Below, piece after piece: positions 49,751-59,017 of a stretch of 64,000 bases of DNA. The notes under the pieces are model-generated. The model did not search any database, was not told where the DNA came from, and was given only the letters and a program-made list of their open reading frames with translations. Both the position numbers and the translations under genes were made by a program. Each line of letters starts with the position of its first letter. Within the stretch, counting starts at the first letter, position 1. This DNA comes from an uncultured Flavobacteriaceae bacterium (GTDB lineage: Bacteria > Bacteroidota > Bacteroidia > Flavobacteriales > Flavobacteriaceae). Location of the stretch: positions 432,001 through 496,000 of the forward strand of contig CAJIYJ010000003.1 in assembly GCA_905181625.1 (NCBI GenBank), in the 5' to 3' direction.

Positions 49751-50365
49751 TTAAAACCTCTTTCCAACTGAAATACCAGCCCTAACTATTCCAGCAGTTC
49801 TGCTAATTGAATCATCATCTTTTGACTTATATAATAAGTTCCTTCCAACGCCAAATAGTAATTCAAAAGTAAACCCTTTTCTATTGATCCATTTTCTACC
49901 CACAGCTAGTCCTGGTGCAATATCAGAATAACTTAAAGTTTCATTATTTTGATTTTGACCCCAAAAATCATTGAATTTTTCATATTTACCAAAAGAAAAT
50001 TTTGTAAAAATTTCTGCAAATAACCCGTAACCACCATAATCTTCAGATTTTAAAAAATAGAATCTGTAATATGGTGTTAAAGCAAACTTATCATTGTACA
50101 CTTCTCCTATTGTATCTTCACCACCTAGATTTAAAAAAAGAGTAGCTCCATATCCAGAAGATGAATCATTTATTTTTTCAAATCCAACAGATAGTGCTGG
50201 AAAAACTAAAAGATCTAAAAAATCTAATCTTAGCTCATTTTGTCCTAATGAACTTGTAAATTCTTCAATTTGTTTATCTGATTTAATAACAATAACCTCA
50301 TTGTCTTTATTTTGTGCAAATAGCAAAGATGGAATTGATAAAAATATTATTATACATTTTTTCAT
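49751..50365 (-). CDS. DUF3575-like outer membrane beta-barrel protein
   Basis: A 204-residue protein with a signal peptide ending SLLFAQ. Repeated amphipathic strands (LRLDFLDLLVFPALSVGFEKI, YRFYFLKSEDYGGYGLFAEIF, FTFELLFGVGRN) and a C-terminal GISVGKRF indicate a small outer-membrane barrel like DUF3575 or OmpA-type barrels. The function is unknown. It is convergent with the Kazal gene, with 2 bp between stops. Confidence 0.7.
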   Translation of the reverse strand: MKKCIIIFLSIPSLLFAQNKDNEVIVIKSDKQIEEFTSSLGQNELRLDFLDLLVFPALSVGFEKINDSSSGYGATLFLNLGGEDTIGEVYNDKFALTPYYRFYFLKSEDYGGYGLFAEIFTKFSFGKYEKFNDFWGQNQNNETLSYSDIAPGLAVGRKWINRKGFTFELLFGVGRNLLYKSKDDDSISRTAGIVRAGISVGKRF

Positions 50366-50433
50366 GTATTCTTTTTAAAACAAGATAGTAAAGCTAGTAA
50401 AACATACTTTAAGAGATGTGATTTTTTTTTCAG

Positions 50434-50763
50434 TTATTTGATTAATTCAAAATAACTTACAAAAAATATTTCATCAATTAATTTCCCTTGAATCTTAGCA
50501 TCACTGATTGAATTACAAAATCCTGTATCAGAATGAGCATCACCAAAATCATCAATTCCAGCTCCATCAACATAATAAGATTCATCTTTGTACTTAAACG
50601 CTAATAAACATTCCTTTCCTTTCATGTTTAGCATACATATTCCACATGATGCCCCAACTTTAAGAGTTTTTTTATTAGGATCAAACTTCAATTTATTTGT
50701 TTCTGTTTTTTGACTGAAACATAGAAATGGAATAAATAATAAAATAATAAGTATTTTTTTCAT
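50434..50763 (-). CDS. Small exported Cys-containing protein (DUF6370-like)
   Basis: About 109 residues from the ATG at 50763; the frame extends 26 codons further upstream without a signal peptide, so the inner start MKKILIILLFIPFLCFSQ is preferred. The mature part has SCGICMLNMKGKECLLAFKY and VDGAGIDDFGDAHSDTGFCN, a pattern of Cys pairs and Asp/His that I recall as DUF6370; a metal-binding role is plausible but not shown. Transcribed alone. Confidence 0.65.
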   Translation of the reverse strand: MKKILIILLFIPFLCFSQKTETNKLKFDPNKKTLKVGASCGICMLNMKGKECLLAFKYKDESYYVDGAGIDDFGDAHSDTGFCNSISDAKIQGKLIDEIFFVSYFELIK

Positions 50764-51059
50764 AGGATTTGAAATTATTTTATCATGATAGATTATCCAA
50801 TAATATAAATATACATAAGATTTAGAATTATAAACAATCAAAATAAATATGATGATTGTATTATAACTATATACTAATGCTTCTAAACATTATTTTAGTA
50901 ATAAGTAACATTACAATGCCTATACATTTTTAATTAACAAATGTTTTATGTTTTTTATTTACTCTTAATATTTATTTTAATTGGGTTTGTACAGTTTATT
51001 TATTGATTATTAACTTGTGATTTTTTGTAATATGTAATTGATTAATTAATAAAATTAAA

Positions 51060-52082
51060 ATGAAAAAAATATTTCTATTGACTGCTTTAATATTAATGAA
51101 TTCTTGTTCTAAAGATCCAGTTACACACACATTGTTTACATCTTCGAATCCAATAAATGGAGGATCTGTAAGTCCTTCTAAGACAGAATTTAGCAATGGA
51201 GAATCAGCTGAAATTACAGCATCAGCTTCAACAGAATATGTTTTTAAAAATTGGACAGGAGCTTCGGGGATTGACTCTAAAACTAGTGTTTTAATGGATA
51301 TGGATAAGTTAGTTACAGCTAATTTTATTAAAAAAAAATACACATTAAATACTGAAACTGAAGGTGAAGGTTCAATAAAAGAAACGTTAATTAAATCAGG
51401 GGCGATAACAAATTATAATAGCGGTACTATTATTGAACTTGAAGCTATTCCATCTGATGGATGGAAGTTTATTGAATGGAAGGGTGATATTTCAGGGGAT
51501 AAAAACCCTTATATAATTACTTTAAGTTCAAATAAACTTGTAAAATCAATTTTCAAAAAGAAAGATGCTGGAGGTGGAGCAGTTTCTAATAGTCCAATTG
51601 ATTTTGAAACTGGAGGACACGGATCTGATTGGACTTGGACAGTCTTTGAAAATGATTCCAATCCTCCCTTAAAAATTGTTTCTAATCCAAATTCTTCAGG
51701 ATTAAACACTTCTTTAAAAGTTGCTAAAATTACAGCTTTAAAGGCAGGTGCCCCTTATGTAGGTTGTGAGTCAAAACATGGATCTGACCTAGGGACTTTT
51801 AAGTTTGATTCAAGTAATAGTATTGTCAAAATAATGGTATACAAATCTGTTATTAGCGACGTTGGTTTGAAGTTTGCTGAATTTAATGGAGAAGCACAGC
51901 CTGAAATAAAAGTATCTAATACAAAAATTAATGAATGGGAGGAATTGACCTTTGATTTATCTGGCAGTATAGGAAAAGGTATTACTGGAATTATTGATCA
52001 GATAATTATTTTTCCTGATTTTAACGCAAGAACAACTGATAATGTAATTTACTTTGACAACATTACATTTGGAAGTAATTAA
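51060..52082 (+). CDS. Lipoprotein with InlB-type repeats and a C-terminal carbohydrate-binding-like domain
   Basis: A 340-residue surface lipoprotein with a leader ending ALILMNSC. Residues about 22-95 and 97-170 are InlB B-type repeats (ITASASTEYVFKNWTG, LEAIPSDGWKFIEWKG). The C-terminal 165 residues (IDFETGGHGSDWTWTVFEND, GCESKHG, IIDQIIIFPDFNARTTDNVI) resemble a beta-sandwich module often seen in flavobacterial polysaccharide loci, for example laminarin-type ones. A surface glycan-binding role is inferred. No SusCD is adjacent; the nearest pair is 15 kb away. Confidence 0.72.
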   Translation: MKKIFLLTALILMNSCSKDPVTHTLFTSSNPINGGSVSPSKTEFSNGESAEITASASTEYVFKNWTGASGIDSKTSVLMDMDKLVTANFIKKKYTLNTETEGEGSIKETLIKSGAITNYNSGTIIELEAIPSDGWKFIEWKGDISGDKNPYIITLSSNKLVKSIFKKKDAGGGAVSNSPIDFETGGHGSDWTWTVFENDSNPPLKIVSNPNSSGLNTSLKVAKITALKAGAPYVGCESKHGSDLGTFKFDSSNSIVKIMVYKSVISDVGLKFAEFNGEAQPEIKVSNTKINEWEELTFDLSGSIGKGITGIIDQIIIFPDFNARTTDNVIYFDNITFGSN

Positions 52083-52242
52083 AATCGGAGTATTAATAAA
52101 TTTACTTTAGAGAGATAAATGTTAGAATAAATAATGCAATTTTTTTATTAAACCAAATAAAATCAAAATTTTAAATTTGTAATTAAATCACGATGTAGCT
52201 TTTTCACAAAATGAATTTAAATTATTGATTAATTAAGTTTAA

Positions 52243-52425
52243 TTATTGCCCTATAGGAATTACAGAAAACGATTGTAATGTGTTGTCTTGAACCATTAAT
52301 TCAAATTCAAGTGGATTACAGCAAACTTCACAGTCTTCAATAAAATTTTGAGTATTAATAGATGAATCAATCATTTTTAATTGATTTTCCCAACAATGAG
52401 GACATTCAAAATAGTGTTCAAGCAT
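52243..52425 (-). CDS. CPXCG motif-containing cysteine-rich small protein
   Basis: A 60-residue protein with two Cys pairs: ECPHCWEN near the N-terminus and ECPHC/EDCEVCCNPLEF in the middle, giving a small zinc-ribbon-like fold. The family is widespread but uncharacterised. The ORF is complete with an ATG, alone on its strand, and has no signal peptide, so it is cytosolic. Confidence 0.85.
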   Translation of the reverse strand: MLEHYFECPHCWENQLKMIDSSINTQNFIEDCEVCCNPLEFELMVQDNTLQSFSVIPIGQ

Positions 52426-52640
52426 TTAGTTTTAGTATTTTAATTTCAGTAATACCAAATATAAAAGTTATGCTTGAATTAAAAGAATAAAACGTACTAT
52501 GATTTAGTATTGATATAATAGTAAAGTATTATAGTTTAATTGTTTTATTAAGAATTTAGATGATATTTTAATAGTCTTTATACTAAATAAGATTTTACTT
52601 TTTTATAAAGAGTCATTTATTTTTTGTAAATTTGTATGGA

Positions 52641-53108
52641 ATGGGAATTAAAAACTTTAGGGGGCCAGTAATAAAAGAGTCCAAAAAAATCACACAAAAT
52701 ATTCTTGTAAAAGACTATATGAGTAAAAATGTAATTACTTTTTTTAAATCTGATTGCATCTATGATGTTATGCGTGAGTTTATAGAAAGAAAAATTTCAG
52801 GTGCTCCAGTATTAAATAAATCCGGAAAATTGGTTGGAATAATTTCCGAAAGTGATATAATGAAAAAAATAGTTGAAAGTCAGTACTATAATATGCCCAT
52901 TTCAAAAACCAATATTTCTAAGTATATGACAAAATCTGTTGATTATATCTCGCCAGATATAACGATTTTTGAAGCAGCTTCAGAATTTTTAAAACTAAAA
53001 AGAAAAAGATTTCCAGTTATATATTCCGGAAAGATTATAGGGATTATAAGTCGTATAGATATAATATCAGCTTCATTAAGTACAAGAAGTCAAATATGGA
53101 AAAAGTAA
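52641..53108 (+). CDS. CBS-domain pair protein
   Basis: A 155-residue cytosolic protein with two CBS domains: VKDYMSKNVITFFKSDCIYDVM...GAPVLNKSGKLVGIISESDIM and ISKYMTKSVDYISPDITIFEAA...RFPVIYSGKIIGIISRIDII. Such pairs bind adenosine ligands (AMP, ATP, SAM) and sense energy state. The TTG at 52632 is an alternative start, but the ATG at 52641 gives MGIKNFRG, the usual flavobacterial N-terminus. Confidence 0.86.
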   Translation: MGIKNFRGPVIKESKKITQNILVKDYMSKNVITFFKSDCIYDVMREFIERKISGAPVLNKSGKLVGIISESDIMKKIVESQYYNMPISKTNISKYMTKSVDYISPDITIFEAASEFLKLKRKRFPVIYSGKIIGIISRIDIISASLSTRSQIWKK

Positions 53109-53153
53109 TTCTTAATAGCAATTTCTAATTAGATTGTTTGAATATTTTTTATA

Positions 53154-53294
53154 TTGAAAAAAACTCACCTTCCATCCAAAATATGTCCAATATGTACTAG
53201 ACCTTTTAATTGGAGGAAAAAATGGGAAAGAAATTGGGAAAGTGTGATTTATTGCAGCAATAAATGTAGATTAAACAAAACCAAAATTCATTAA
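53154..53294 (+). CDS. DUF2256 zinc-ribbon small protein
   Basis: A 46-residue protein with a TTG start. The DUF2256 signature is complete: [20 protein letters not shown] and VIYCSNKCR. The two CPxC/CxxxC pairs should bind zinc. These small proteins are widely conserved and often lie near photolyase or deoxyribodipyrimidine-type genes, but none is adjacent here, and the function is unknown. It is too short for most gene callers and easily missed. Confidence 0.78.
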   Translation: MKKTHLPSKICPICTRPFNWRKKWERNWESVIYCSNKCRLNKTKIH

Positions 53295-53305
53295 TTTTAA
53301 CCTTA

Positions 53306-54181
53306 TTATTTAGTCCGCTCTTTTTCAATAGCATTATATATTAATAATATTATTAGACCAAAGACTATACCTGAAATTATTAAAAGTATACTTGTTAATC
53401 CTGTTGCAGCAAAAGAGAGTCGCAATAAAATTGTTGAAATTATAAAGCCTGTATTTCTAATTAGCTGACTATATCTTTCAGTATATTGAAATGATAATAA
53501 TAAAATAAAAACATCTGCTAAAATTAGAACAGTAAAGAACTCATTAAAAAAAAGATAGTTTATGTTTTGATCAAATAAATCATTTATAAATACCCCATTA
53601 ATCCAATTAGCAAAGCTTATTATAGAGACAGTTAAAAGAACAGGAAGTAGAACAATGCTTACAAGTTTTTTAGATGCTATAAAGCGATCTAGTTTTTCGG
53701 AAACAGATTTAATTGGAAGATTTTCTTTGGTTTTTTTGAATAAATAAATCAAGAAAAATATTATTAACACGCCAACAAGGTCAAAAACTAACTGTTGATT
53801 ATTAATGTTTTCAATCCAATCCGCATTTAAATCAACTAATGGAATATCCTTAAATATTTTTCTTATAACTATTAAAGATATTATTTCATATTGCTTACCT
53901 ACAGCTGTTGTAAAAGACCTTGGAATATAATAGATCAATAAAAAAGCTTCATATATTAAAATAAATGAAAATGGAGTATATAAAGCTGAAATAGGGTTTG
54001 AAAATAAATTTGTTTCAATAAAAGATAATTCTATAAAATTATAATTACTTAAAAGTATTATTGATAAGTGAATTACAAACCCTAACGAAGCTAGGTAAAG
54101 TATATATTTTTCAAAATTTTTAATATTATTTTGAGAATAAACTATTGAAAATAATTTTTCGATCTTTTTTTGAATTTTCAT
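53306..54181 (-). CDS. Uncharacterised polytopic membrane protein
   Basis: A 291-residue protein with about seven hydrophobic helices (YILYLASLGFVIHLSIILL, LVGVLIIFFLIYLF, IVLLPVLLTVSIISFANWI, FFTVLILADVFILLLS, and a C-terminal LLIISGIVFGLIILLIY). No transporter or enzyme motif was recognised. Highly AT-rich, Ile-rich codon usage like its surroundings. It lies between the small DUF2256 gene and yigZ. I do not recognise the family. Confidence 0.7.
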   Translation of the reverse strand: MKIQKKIEKLFSIVYSQNNIKNFEKYILYLASLGFVIHLSIILLSNYNFIELSFIETNLFSNPISALYTPFSFILIYEAFLLIYYIPRSFTTAVGKQYEIISLIVIRKIFKDIPLVDLNADWIENINNQQLVFDLVGVLIIFFLIYLFKKTKENLPIKSVSEKLDRFIASKKLVSIVLLPVLLTVSIISFANWINGVFINDLFDQNINYLFFNEFFTVLILADVFILLLSFQYTERYSQLIRNTGFIISTILLRLSFAATGLTSILLIISGIVFGLIILLIYNAIEKERTK

Positions 54182-54313
54182 AAGAAAAACAAATATTAAT
54201 TCTTTAATATAAGTATTTTAATAATAAGTATGCATTGTAATGTTTGATAATTAATTATAATCAATGTTGTGTAAAAGACATCGATATTTACATAGAATAT
54301 ATTGAAATAAACT

Positions 54314-54916
54314 TTAATTATTTTCTAATAGTTCAATCCCGGGATGTCTTTTGAAATCGTTACAAACAGTTACATTATTTTTTTTTGTCGTTAGTATGTC
54401 AAAAACACAATTTATATTCATTTTTTTATTTTCAATTTCAAGATGATATTCTTTTACAATACGCATAACCACATTCATTTGAGGATAATCGAATTTAACC
54501 TGAATTGGAATGATAATTTCTTTTGTAATAATTTTGTTTGCTTCTATAGTCAATTTTGCACATTCTTTATAAGCGGAAACCAATCCCCCAACACCTAATT
54601 TAGTTCCTCCAAAATAACGAACGACAACAATTAGAACGTTAGTGAGATCAAAAGATTGTATCTGCCCATATATTGGAATGCCAGCACTGTTTCTAGGTTC
54701 ACCATCATCATTTGAGCGGTATATTATTTCTGTTATTCCAATTTGGTAGGCATAACAAAAATGTCTAGCTGAATGATGTATTTTTTTTAAATCATCTATA
54801 TGTTTTTTTATAATCTCAATATCTAAAACTGGGAATACATATCCGAAAAACTTACTTTGTTTTTCTTTTAATAAATACTCTGAATTTACATTAATAGTTC
54901 GATATGTATTTGCCAT
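54314..54916 (-). CDS. YigZ/IMPACT family protein
   Basis: A 200-residue YigZ-type protein. The N-terminal UPF0029 domain has SARHFCYAYQIG and DDGEPRNSAGIPI, and the loop VVVRYFGGTKLGVGGLVSAY; the C-terminal DUF1949-like domain follows. E. coli YigZ and eukaryotic IMPACT are linked to translation control, but a bacterial reaction is not settled. The length is standard. Transcribed alone. Confidence 0.9.
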   Translation of the reverse strand: MANTYRTINVNSEYLLKEKQSKFFGYVFPVLDIEIIKKHIDDLKKIHHSARHFCYAYQIGITEIIYRSNDDGEPRNSAGIPIYGQIQSFDLTNVLIVVVRYFGGTKLGVGGLVSAYKECAKLTIEANKIITKEIIIPIQVKFDYPQMNVVMRIVKEYHLEIENKKMNINCVFDILTTKKNNVTVCNDFKRHPGIELLENN

Positions 54917-55151
54917 TGATATATGTTAGATTACTAAGGAAGCTTATTTAGTTTTATAATAGATATAGAGTGATAGTTTTTAAATATAGAATATATCTAA
55001 ACTTCATGATAACTATGTGTTTTTATAAAAATTAAATAGGACTATTTTTATAATAAATATTAAAATTATATTCTTTTTAATTCAAACACAACATTGTACT
55101 TGTTTAATAATAGAAATTTGTAAATTGAATATTTAATTAAAAACCCATGGT

Positions 55152-55292
55152 ATGGAAGTGTTTGGAATTATAGCGTTTAGCATTGCCACTAGTGCTACAG
55201 GCTTAGCAGGATATTGCCTTTATCAATTAACTGAACTAAACAAAACTGTTGAAGTTTTAAAAAAAGATATAGATGAATTAAAAAAAGATTAA
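55152..55292 (+). CDS. Small protein with one membrane helix and a coiled tail
   Basis: A 46-residue product: MEVFGIIAFSIATSATGLAG as a membrane helix, then YCLYQLTELNKTVEVLKKDI and a Lys/Asp-rich end, a short amphipathic coil. It has an ATG, a stop and normal flavobacterial codon use, so a real small gene is plausible. I do not recognise a family. It resembles small helper subunits or single-pass stress peptides. Confidence 0.5.
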   Translation: MEVFGIIAFSIATSATGLAGYCLYQLTELNKTVEVLKKDIDELKKD

Positions 55293-55479
55293 CCATATAA
55301 GAGCGAGATCTAATTTCCATTTAAACCCTCTTTTTTTACCTCTCTTTTAATTTAATTGTGAGCTTTTAGTGAACTTTTAAATATTTTGAGAGGATTTTGA
55401 GGGTGTTTACAGTCCTAGTGCTTTTTATTAAAATAAATTTCATTTACACTAAAGATTTGAAATTACAGAATAATTTTTT

Positions 55480-56565
55480 TTATTTTGATTTAAATTCAAC
55501 TAACTCTCCATTTAAACTTCCTTTGAAAAATCGCTTGTTTTTAATAAAAAAGAATTGTTTGTTTTCAATAAATAAAACCTCTCCATATTTGCCATTTTTA
55601 ATACTGGAATCTACACCAAAAATTTTATTATTGAATAATTGAACAACTTTATCATCTGAGCAATGTCCTACCACAATATGTTTTGAATCTAACAACTTCA
55701 ATATTTTTGAAATATCAGTATCTGTTAAATTATCTCCATATTTTTTAAAATACCCTCTATACCATATTAAACTTTTCGGGCCATAATATATATCATAAAA
55801 ATCAGTTGATTTCATTTCTTCTTTAGTTCGGTTGATAGATTTTCTCATTATATTATTTATCTCTTCAAAATCACTCCCCCCATAACCTATGAAATATTCT
55901 GAAACACCTCCGTGAGTAAAAACATTTTCATTTATTTTAATTATAGTTGGTTTTGAACGTAACCATCTGCCAAGAATTGTTTTATCACTATATAATTCAT
56001 CATATTCCAGATTAAGTAATCTAGAGGATAAATTATATTTTTCATTAATGTACCTTAAATCTTTATGAAAAATCATATACTCATGATTGCCTAGAAGAAA
56101 ATGTACCCGACCACCTTTACTTTTTGCTTGAATTTCAAGTTTGTAAATTAACCAAAGTACTTCATTAACTTTATTTCCTCTGTCAAAAACATCTCCAACA
56201 ATTACCAAATGGCCTTTGCCAAAAATCCAATTTAGATCATTGTCAATTATTTTATTATTTTTTAATAATTGAATTGCTAAGTCATATTGCCCGTGAATAT
56301 CACTAAATGCAGCTATTTTTTTTATTTTATTAAAAGTAGATTTTTCAGGATAATATATTGTATCATATGTGTTTATTCCTAAAACCTTTGATGAAACTTC
56401 ACCATTTAATATTGTTTTTTCAATCAGCTTATCATTATTAATAAAAATATATGGCCCATCAGATAAATTAGAAAATTCATTATTAAGAATATTTTTTATA
56501 CTCTCAACAACTTGCCCAAAAGAAACAAGTGGAATAAGCAGTAATAGTAGTATTAGTTTTTTCAT
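55480..56565 (-). CDS. Exported metallophosphoesterase (calcineurin-like)
   Basis: A 361-residue secreted protein with signal peptide MKKLILLLLLIPLVSFGQ. The phosphoesterase core has AFSDIHGQYDLAIQLL, IVGDVFDRGNKVNE, LLGNHEYMIFH and VVGHCSDDKVV, the four metal-binding motifs of Ser/Thr-phosphatase-like enzymes. The order and spacing fit the PPP-like group. The substrate, protein or small molecule, is unknown. The signal DNA is shared with two other secreted genes in the window. Confidence 0.83.
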   Translation of the reverse strand: MKKLILLLLLIPLVSFGQVVESIKNILNNEFSNLSDGPYIFINNDKLIEKTILNGEVSSKVLGINTYDTIYYPEKSTFNKIKKIAAFSDIHGQYDLAIQLLKNNKIIDNDLNWIFGKGHLVIVGDVFDRGNKVNEVLWLIYKLEIQAKSKGGRVHFLLGNHEYMIFHKDLRYINEKYNLSSRLLNLEYDELYSDKTILGRWLRSKPTIIKINENVFTHGGVSEYFIGYGGSDFEEINNIMRKSINRTKEEMKSTDFYDIYYGPKSLIWYRGYFKKYGDNLTDTDISKILKLLDSKHIVVGHCSDDKVVQLFNNKIFGVDSSIKNGKYGEVLFIENKQFFFIKNKRFFKGSLNGELVEFKSK

Positions 56566-56673
56566 AATCTAAATATAATAACTATATGAACCTTATTAAT
56601 ATAATCACAGTCATTTATATAAACTCTGTTAAACAAAAATTAAAAGAATAGCTCTTAGTGTTTAATAATAATA

Positions 56674-56681
56674 TACTTTTG
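56674..56681 (+). promoter_or_regulatory. Candidate -7 element for doxX-like gene
   Basis: TACTTTTG matches TAnnTTTG and lies 13 bp before the ATG at 56695. No clear -33 TTG was seen, so only the -7 box is proposed. Confidence 0.35.
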
Positions 56682-56694
56682 AATCGATTAAAAT

Positions 56695-57129
56695 ATGAAT
56701 ATTAAAACTTCAATTACTCAAAATGCCTTTAGAATTATACTGGCAATTTTCATTACTTACGCAGGGTTTAGTCATTTAACTTCTAATCGTATAGACTTTC
56801 AGGCACAAGTACCCGATTGGCTTCCTTTAAGCAAGGACTTAGTAGTCGTATTATCTGGCTTCGTAGAGATAGTTTTAGGTCTTGGTTTAGCTTTTTGGAA
56901 AAAAGAACGTGTTCGTTTTGGCTGGGCGCTTGCAATATTTTTTATATTGGTTTTTCCAGGTAATATTGCTCAATACCTTGATTCCAAGGATGCTTTTGCT
57001 GGAGTATTAGACTCTGATAGGGCAAGACTAAGACGTTTATTTTACCAACCTATTTTAATTGCTTGGTCTTTATGGTCTACAGGCGCTTGGAAAGCATGGA
57101 AAGACTCAAAAAATAGCAAAGTAAGCTGA
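56695..57129 (+). CDS. DoxX-like membrane protein
   Basis: A 144-residue inner-membrane protein with four helices (IILAIFITYAGFSHL, LVVVLSGFVEIVLGLGLAFW, WALAIFFILVFPGNIAQYL, YQPILIAWSLWSTGAWKAW). The FSHL start and the GFVEIVLG middle are DoxX/MauE features. DoxX proteins are linked to respiratory or thiol-redox chains, but this member is uncharacterised. Transcribed alone. Confidence 0.8.
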   Translation: MNIKTSITQNAFRIILAIFITYAGFSHLTSNRIDFQAQVPDWLPLSKDLVVVLSGFVEIVLGLGLAFWKKERVRFGWALAIFFILVFPGNIAQYLDSKDAFAGVLDSDRARLRRLFYQPILIAWSLWSTGAWKAWKDSKNSKVS

Positions 57130-57171
57130 TATTAAAAGAGCAGGGCATGAGTTTACTATTAAAATAATAAT

Positions 57172-57525
57172 TTAATTCCCATAACCAAATCTGTCATCCA
57201 AAAACAATAAAAAACCTATCGATAAAAGCGTCAATGGAGTTACAATGTTTCGTATTATATAAGCAGGTGTAGATAATGTTTTTTTATTTGAGATTATTCT
57301 ACCTTTATTATTAAACATAACTTTTCTTTTACTTTGTAAAAAACTTGAATTGTCATATATCCAGGTTTCATTATTATCCTTAGTTTGTATTATAGTTGAT
57401 TCCCCATATTTACTAAGAATTAATTCTTTGTGATTATCTTTATATTTAAACTTAGATTGATTTACAGTACCACAGCTAGTAAATAAAATTAATATTGCAA
57501 GTGAAAATGATAAATACTTTTTCAT
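57172..57525 (-). CDS. Small lipoprotein, weak BamE/SmpA-like pattern
   Basis: A 117-residue lipoprotein with a leader ending LILFTSC. The middle (ELILSKYGESTIIQTKDNNETWIYDNSS) looks like the SmpA/BamE motif in which a short helix and a W-x-Y strand follow. The C-terminal membrane-like stretch LLSIGFLLFLDD is unusual for that family. The function is unknown; the assignment is weak. Confidence 0.5.
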   Translation of the reverse strand: MKKYLSFSLAILILFTSCGTVNQSKFKYKDNHKELILSKYGESTIIQTKDNNETWIYDNSSFLQSKRKVMFNNKGRIISNKKTLSTPAYIIRNIVTPLTLLSIGFLLFLDDRFGYGN

Positions 57526-57850
57526 AAATTATTTTATTTAAACCTTATCAATCTTCTCCCTTTATAGATGACTTGCGTTTCGATTACATTGATTATCAGT
57601 ATAATGGGAGGTTTTAGAGTGTTGTTCACACCGTTTATTATTTTCCAATACAGAAAGTCATTTCGTTATCTTTTACTCAGTTAAATTTACTTAAAAAGTC
57701 TTTTTGTACACGTATTGTACATGTAAATTGTCAAAATTACTGAAATTTAATATCTAACAACTAAACTTGCTGAATTAAAAGAAGAAAATATTCTACTCAT
57801 TAATTTTCATTAACTTGATTAATATGAATATTTTAAATTAAAAAAAATTT
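57526..57850. other. Gene-free stretch with one copy of a flanking direct repeat
   Basis: No credible coding region or RNA was seen in these 325 bases. The stretch holds TGTAC repeats near 57702-57724 and, at 57767-57791, one copy of the direct repeat that recurs after the downstream serine hydrolase gene. The rest is AT-rich spacer. Confidence 0.5.
57767..57791 (+). repeat. Direct repeat, upstream copy
   Basis: TTGCTGAATTAAAAGAAGAA followed by AATAT. A copy differing at one base (GATAT) lies at 59018-59042. Translated, both read like an ELKEE helix (LAELKEE and IAELKEE), as in SHOCT domains, so they could be remnants of a duplicated gene rather than a mobile-element footprint. Confidence 0.5.
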
Positions 57851-59005
57851 ATGAAAAAATATATACTTTTTCTGACACTCTTTGTCATTGCTTGCAATTC
57901 TGATATTGAACAAAATCATATTCAAAAATTTCAAAAGAATCTTATTGATTCAGAACAAACTGGGTCTAATGTTGCTATGGTCTATAAAGATGATAAATTA
58001 GTCTACAATAAAATTTTTAATTCAAAAAAAGAGGGAGATAAAGATATTACAGATAATACAATATTTCCAATTTGGTCAATGTCTAAACCTATTACAATTA
58101 CAGCTGTTATGATACTGTATGAAAAAGGATTAATTGATTTAGACGATGATGTTTCAAAATATATCCCTGCATTTAATGATTTGAATTGTAAGAATTCGGA
58201 TGGTGAAATATATAAATGTGAAAACAAATTAAAACTGATTCATTTAATGACACACAGATCTGGATATTCTTATTATGATAATCCTAAATGGTTTACATCT
58301 ACTGTTAAATATCAAAACCTTGTTGATTTTGTTAATGATGTTGCAAAACACCCTGTTGAATTTGAACCTGGATCAGATTATTTATATGGGTTGAATATGG
58401 CTATTTTAGGAAGAATTATTGAAGTTGTTACAGAAAAAACTTTTTACGAATATTTAAAAGAAACCATTTTTGATCCTCTAGAAATGAACGAAACTAAGTT
58501 CTATATAACTAAAGAGGAAAGAGAAAGGTTTCAACCTCTATTTATAAATAGTAATTCACTTAAAGGATTTACAAATTATTTAGATGAAATGAGTTACGAT
58601 ATTGACAATAGAGCCTATTTTGGAGGAGAGGGACTAGTATCTACAATGAAAGACTATTCAAACTTTTGTAAAATGTTATTAAATAGAGGAACATTTAATG
58701 GTAATAAAATAATTTCAAGTTCAAGTATTGATATGATGACTTCAAAATATTCTGTTGGCAAACCAGATGAGTTTGCATCAATTGGTGATCCATTTTATTA
58801 TGGTTTTTCACTATTTGTATTAGATGATACAAAATTAGATGGAACGAATTCTTCGAAAGGAATTTACGGTTGGTCAGGATATCACAATACTCATTTTTGG
58901 ATTGATGATGAAAAACAACTTTTCGGATTATTTATGTCACGTGCAAGGGAATTTAATTTTGATATACAGAAAGAGTTCAGAAGAGCTGTCTATTCAACAT
59001 TTTGA
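57851..59005 (+). CDS. Serine hydrolase lipoprotein (class C beta-lactamase/EstB-like)
   Basis: A 384-residue lipoprotein with a leader ending TLFVIAC. The nucleophile motif is S76-M-S-K79 in IWSMSKPI, and a Tyr in the DYLYGLNMAILG stretch matches the Y-x-x of EstB-type enzymes. A HNTHFW segment near the C-terminus replaces the KTG-type strand. It acts at the envelope, as an esterase or D-aminopeptidase-like enzyme; antibiotic resistance is not implied. Direct repeats flank the gene on both sides (57767-57791 and 59018-59042). Confidence 0.84.
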   Translation: MKKYILFLTLFVIACNSDIEQNHIQKFQKNLIDSEQTGSNVAMVYKDDKLVYNKIFNSKKEGDKDITDNTIFPIWSMSKPITITAVMILYEKGLIDLDDDVSKYIPAFNDLNCKNSDGEIYKCENKLKLIHLMTHRSGYSYYDNPKWFTSTVKYQNLVDFVNDVAKHPVEFEPGSDYLYGLNMAILGRIIEVVTEKTFYEYLKETIFDPLEMNETKFYITKEERERFQPLFINSNSLKGFTNYLDEMSYDIDNRAYFGGEGLVSTMKDYSNFCKMLLNRGTFNGNKIISSSSIDMMTSKYSVGKPDEFASIGDPFYYGFSLFVLDDTKLDGTNSSKGIYGWSGYHNTHFWIDDEKQLFGLFMSRAREFNFDIQKEFRRAVYSTF

Positions 59006-59017
59006 TTTATAAAATTA

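Noticed and set aside
50996-51343. 115-codon minus-strand frame opposite the InlB-repeat gene
   Set aside because: Shadow of the well-supported plus-strand lipoprotein; no signal or domain pattern of its own.
57851-59005. Reading the serine hydrolase as an antibiotic resistance gene
   Set aside because: The SxxK enzyme is EstB-like, a lipoprotein, and has no features specific to true class C beta-lactamases.
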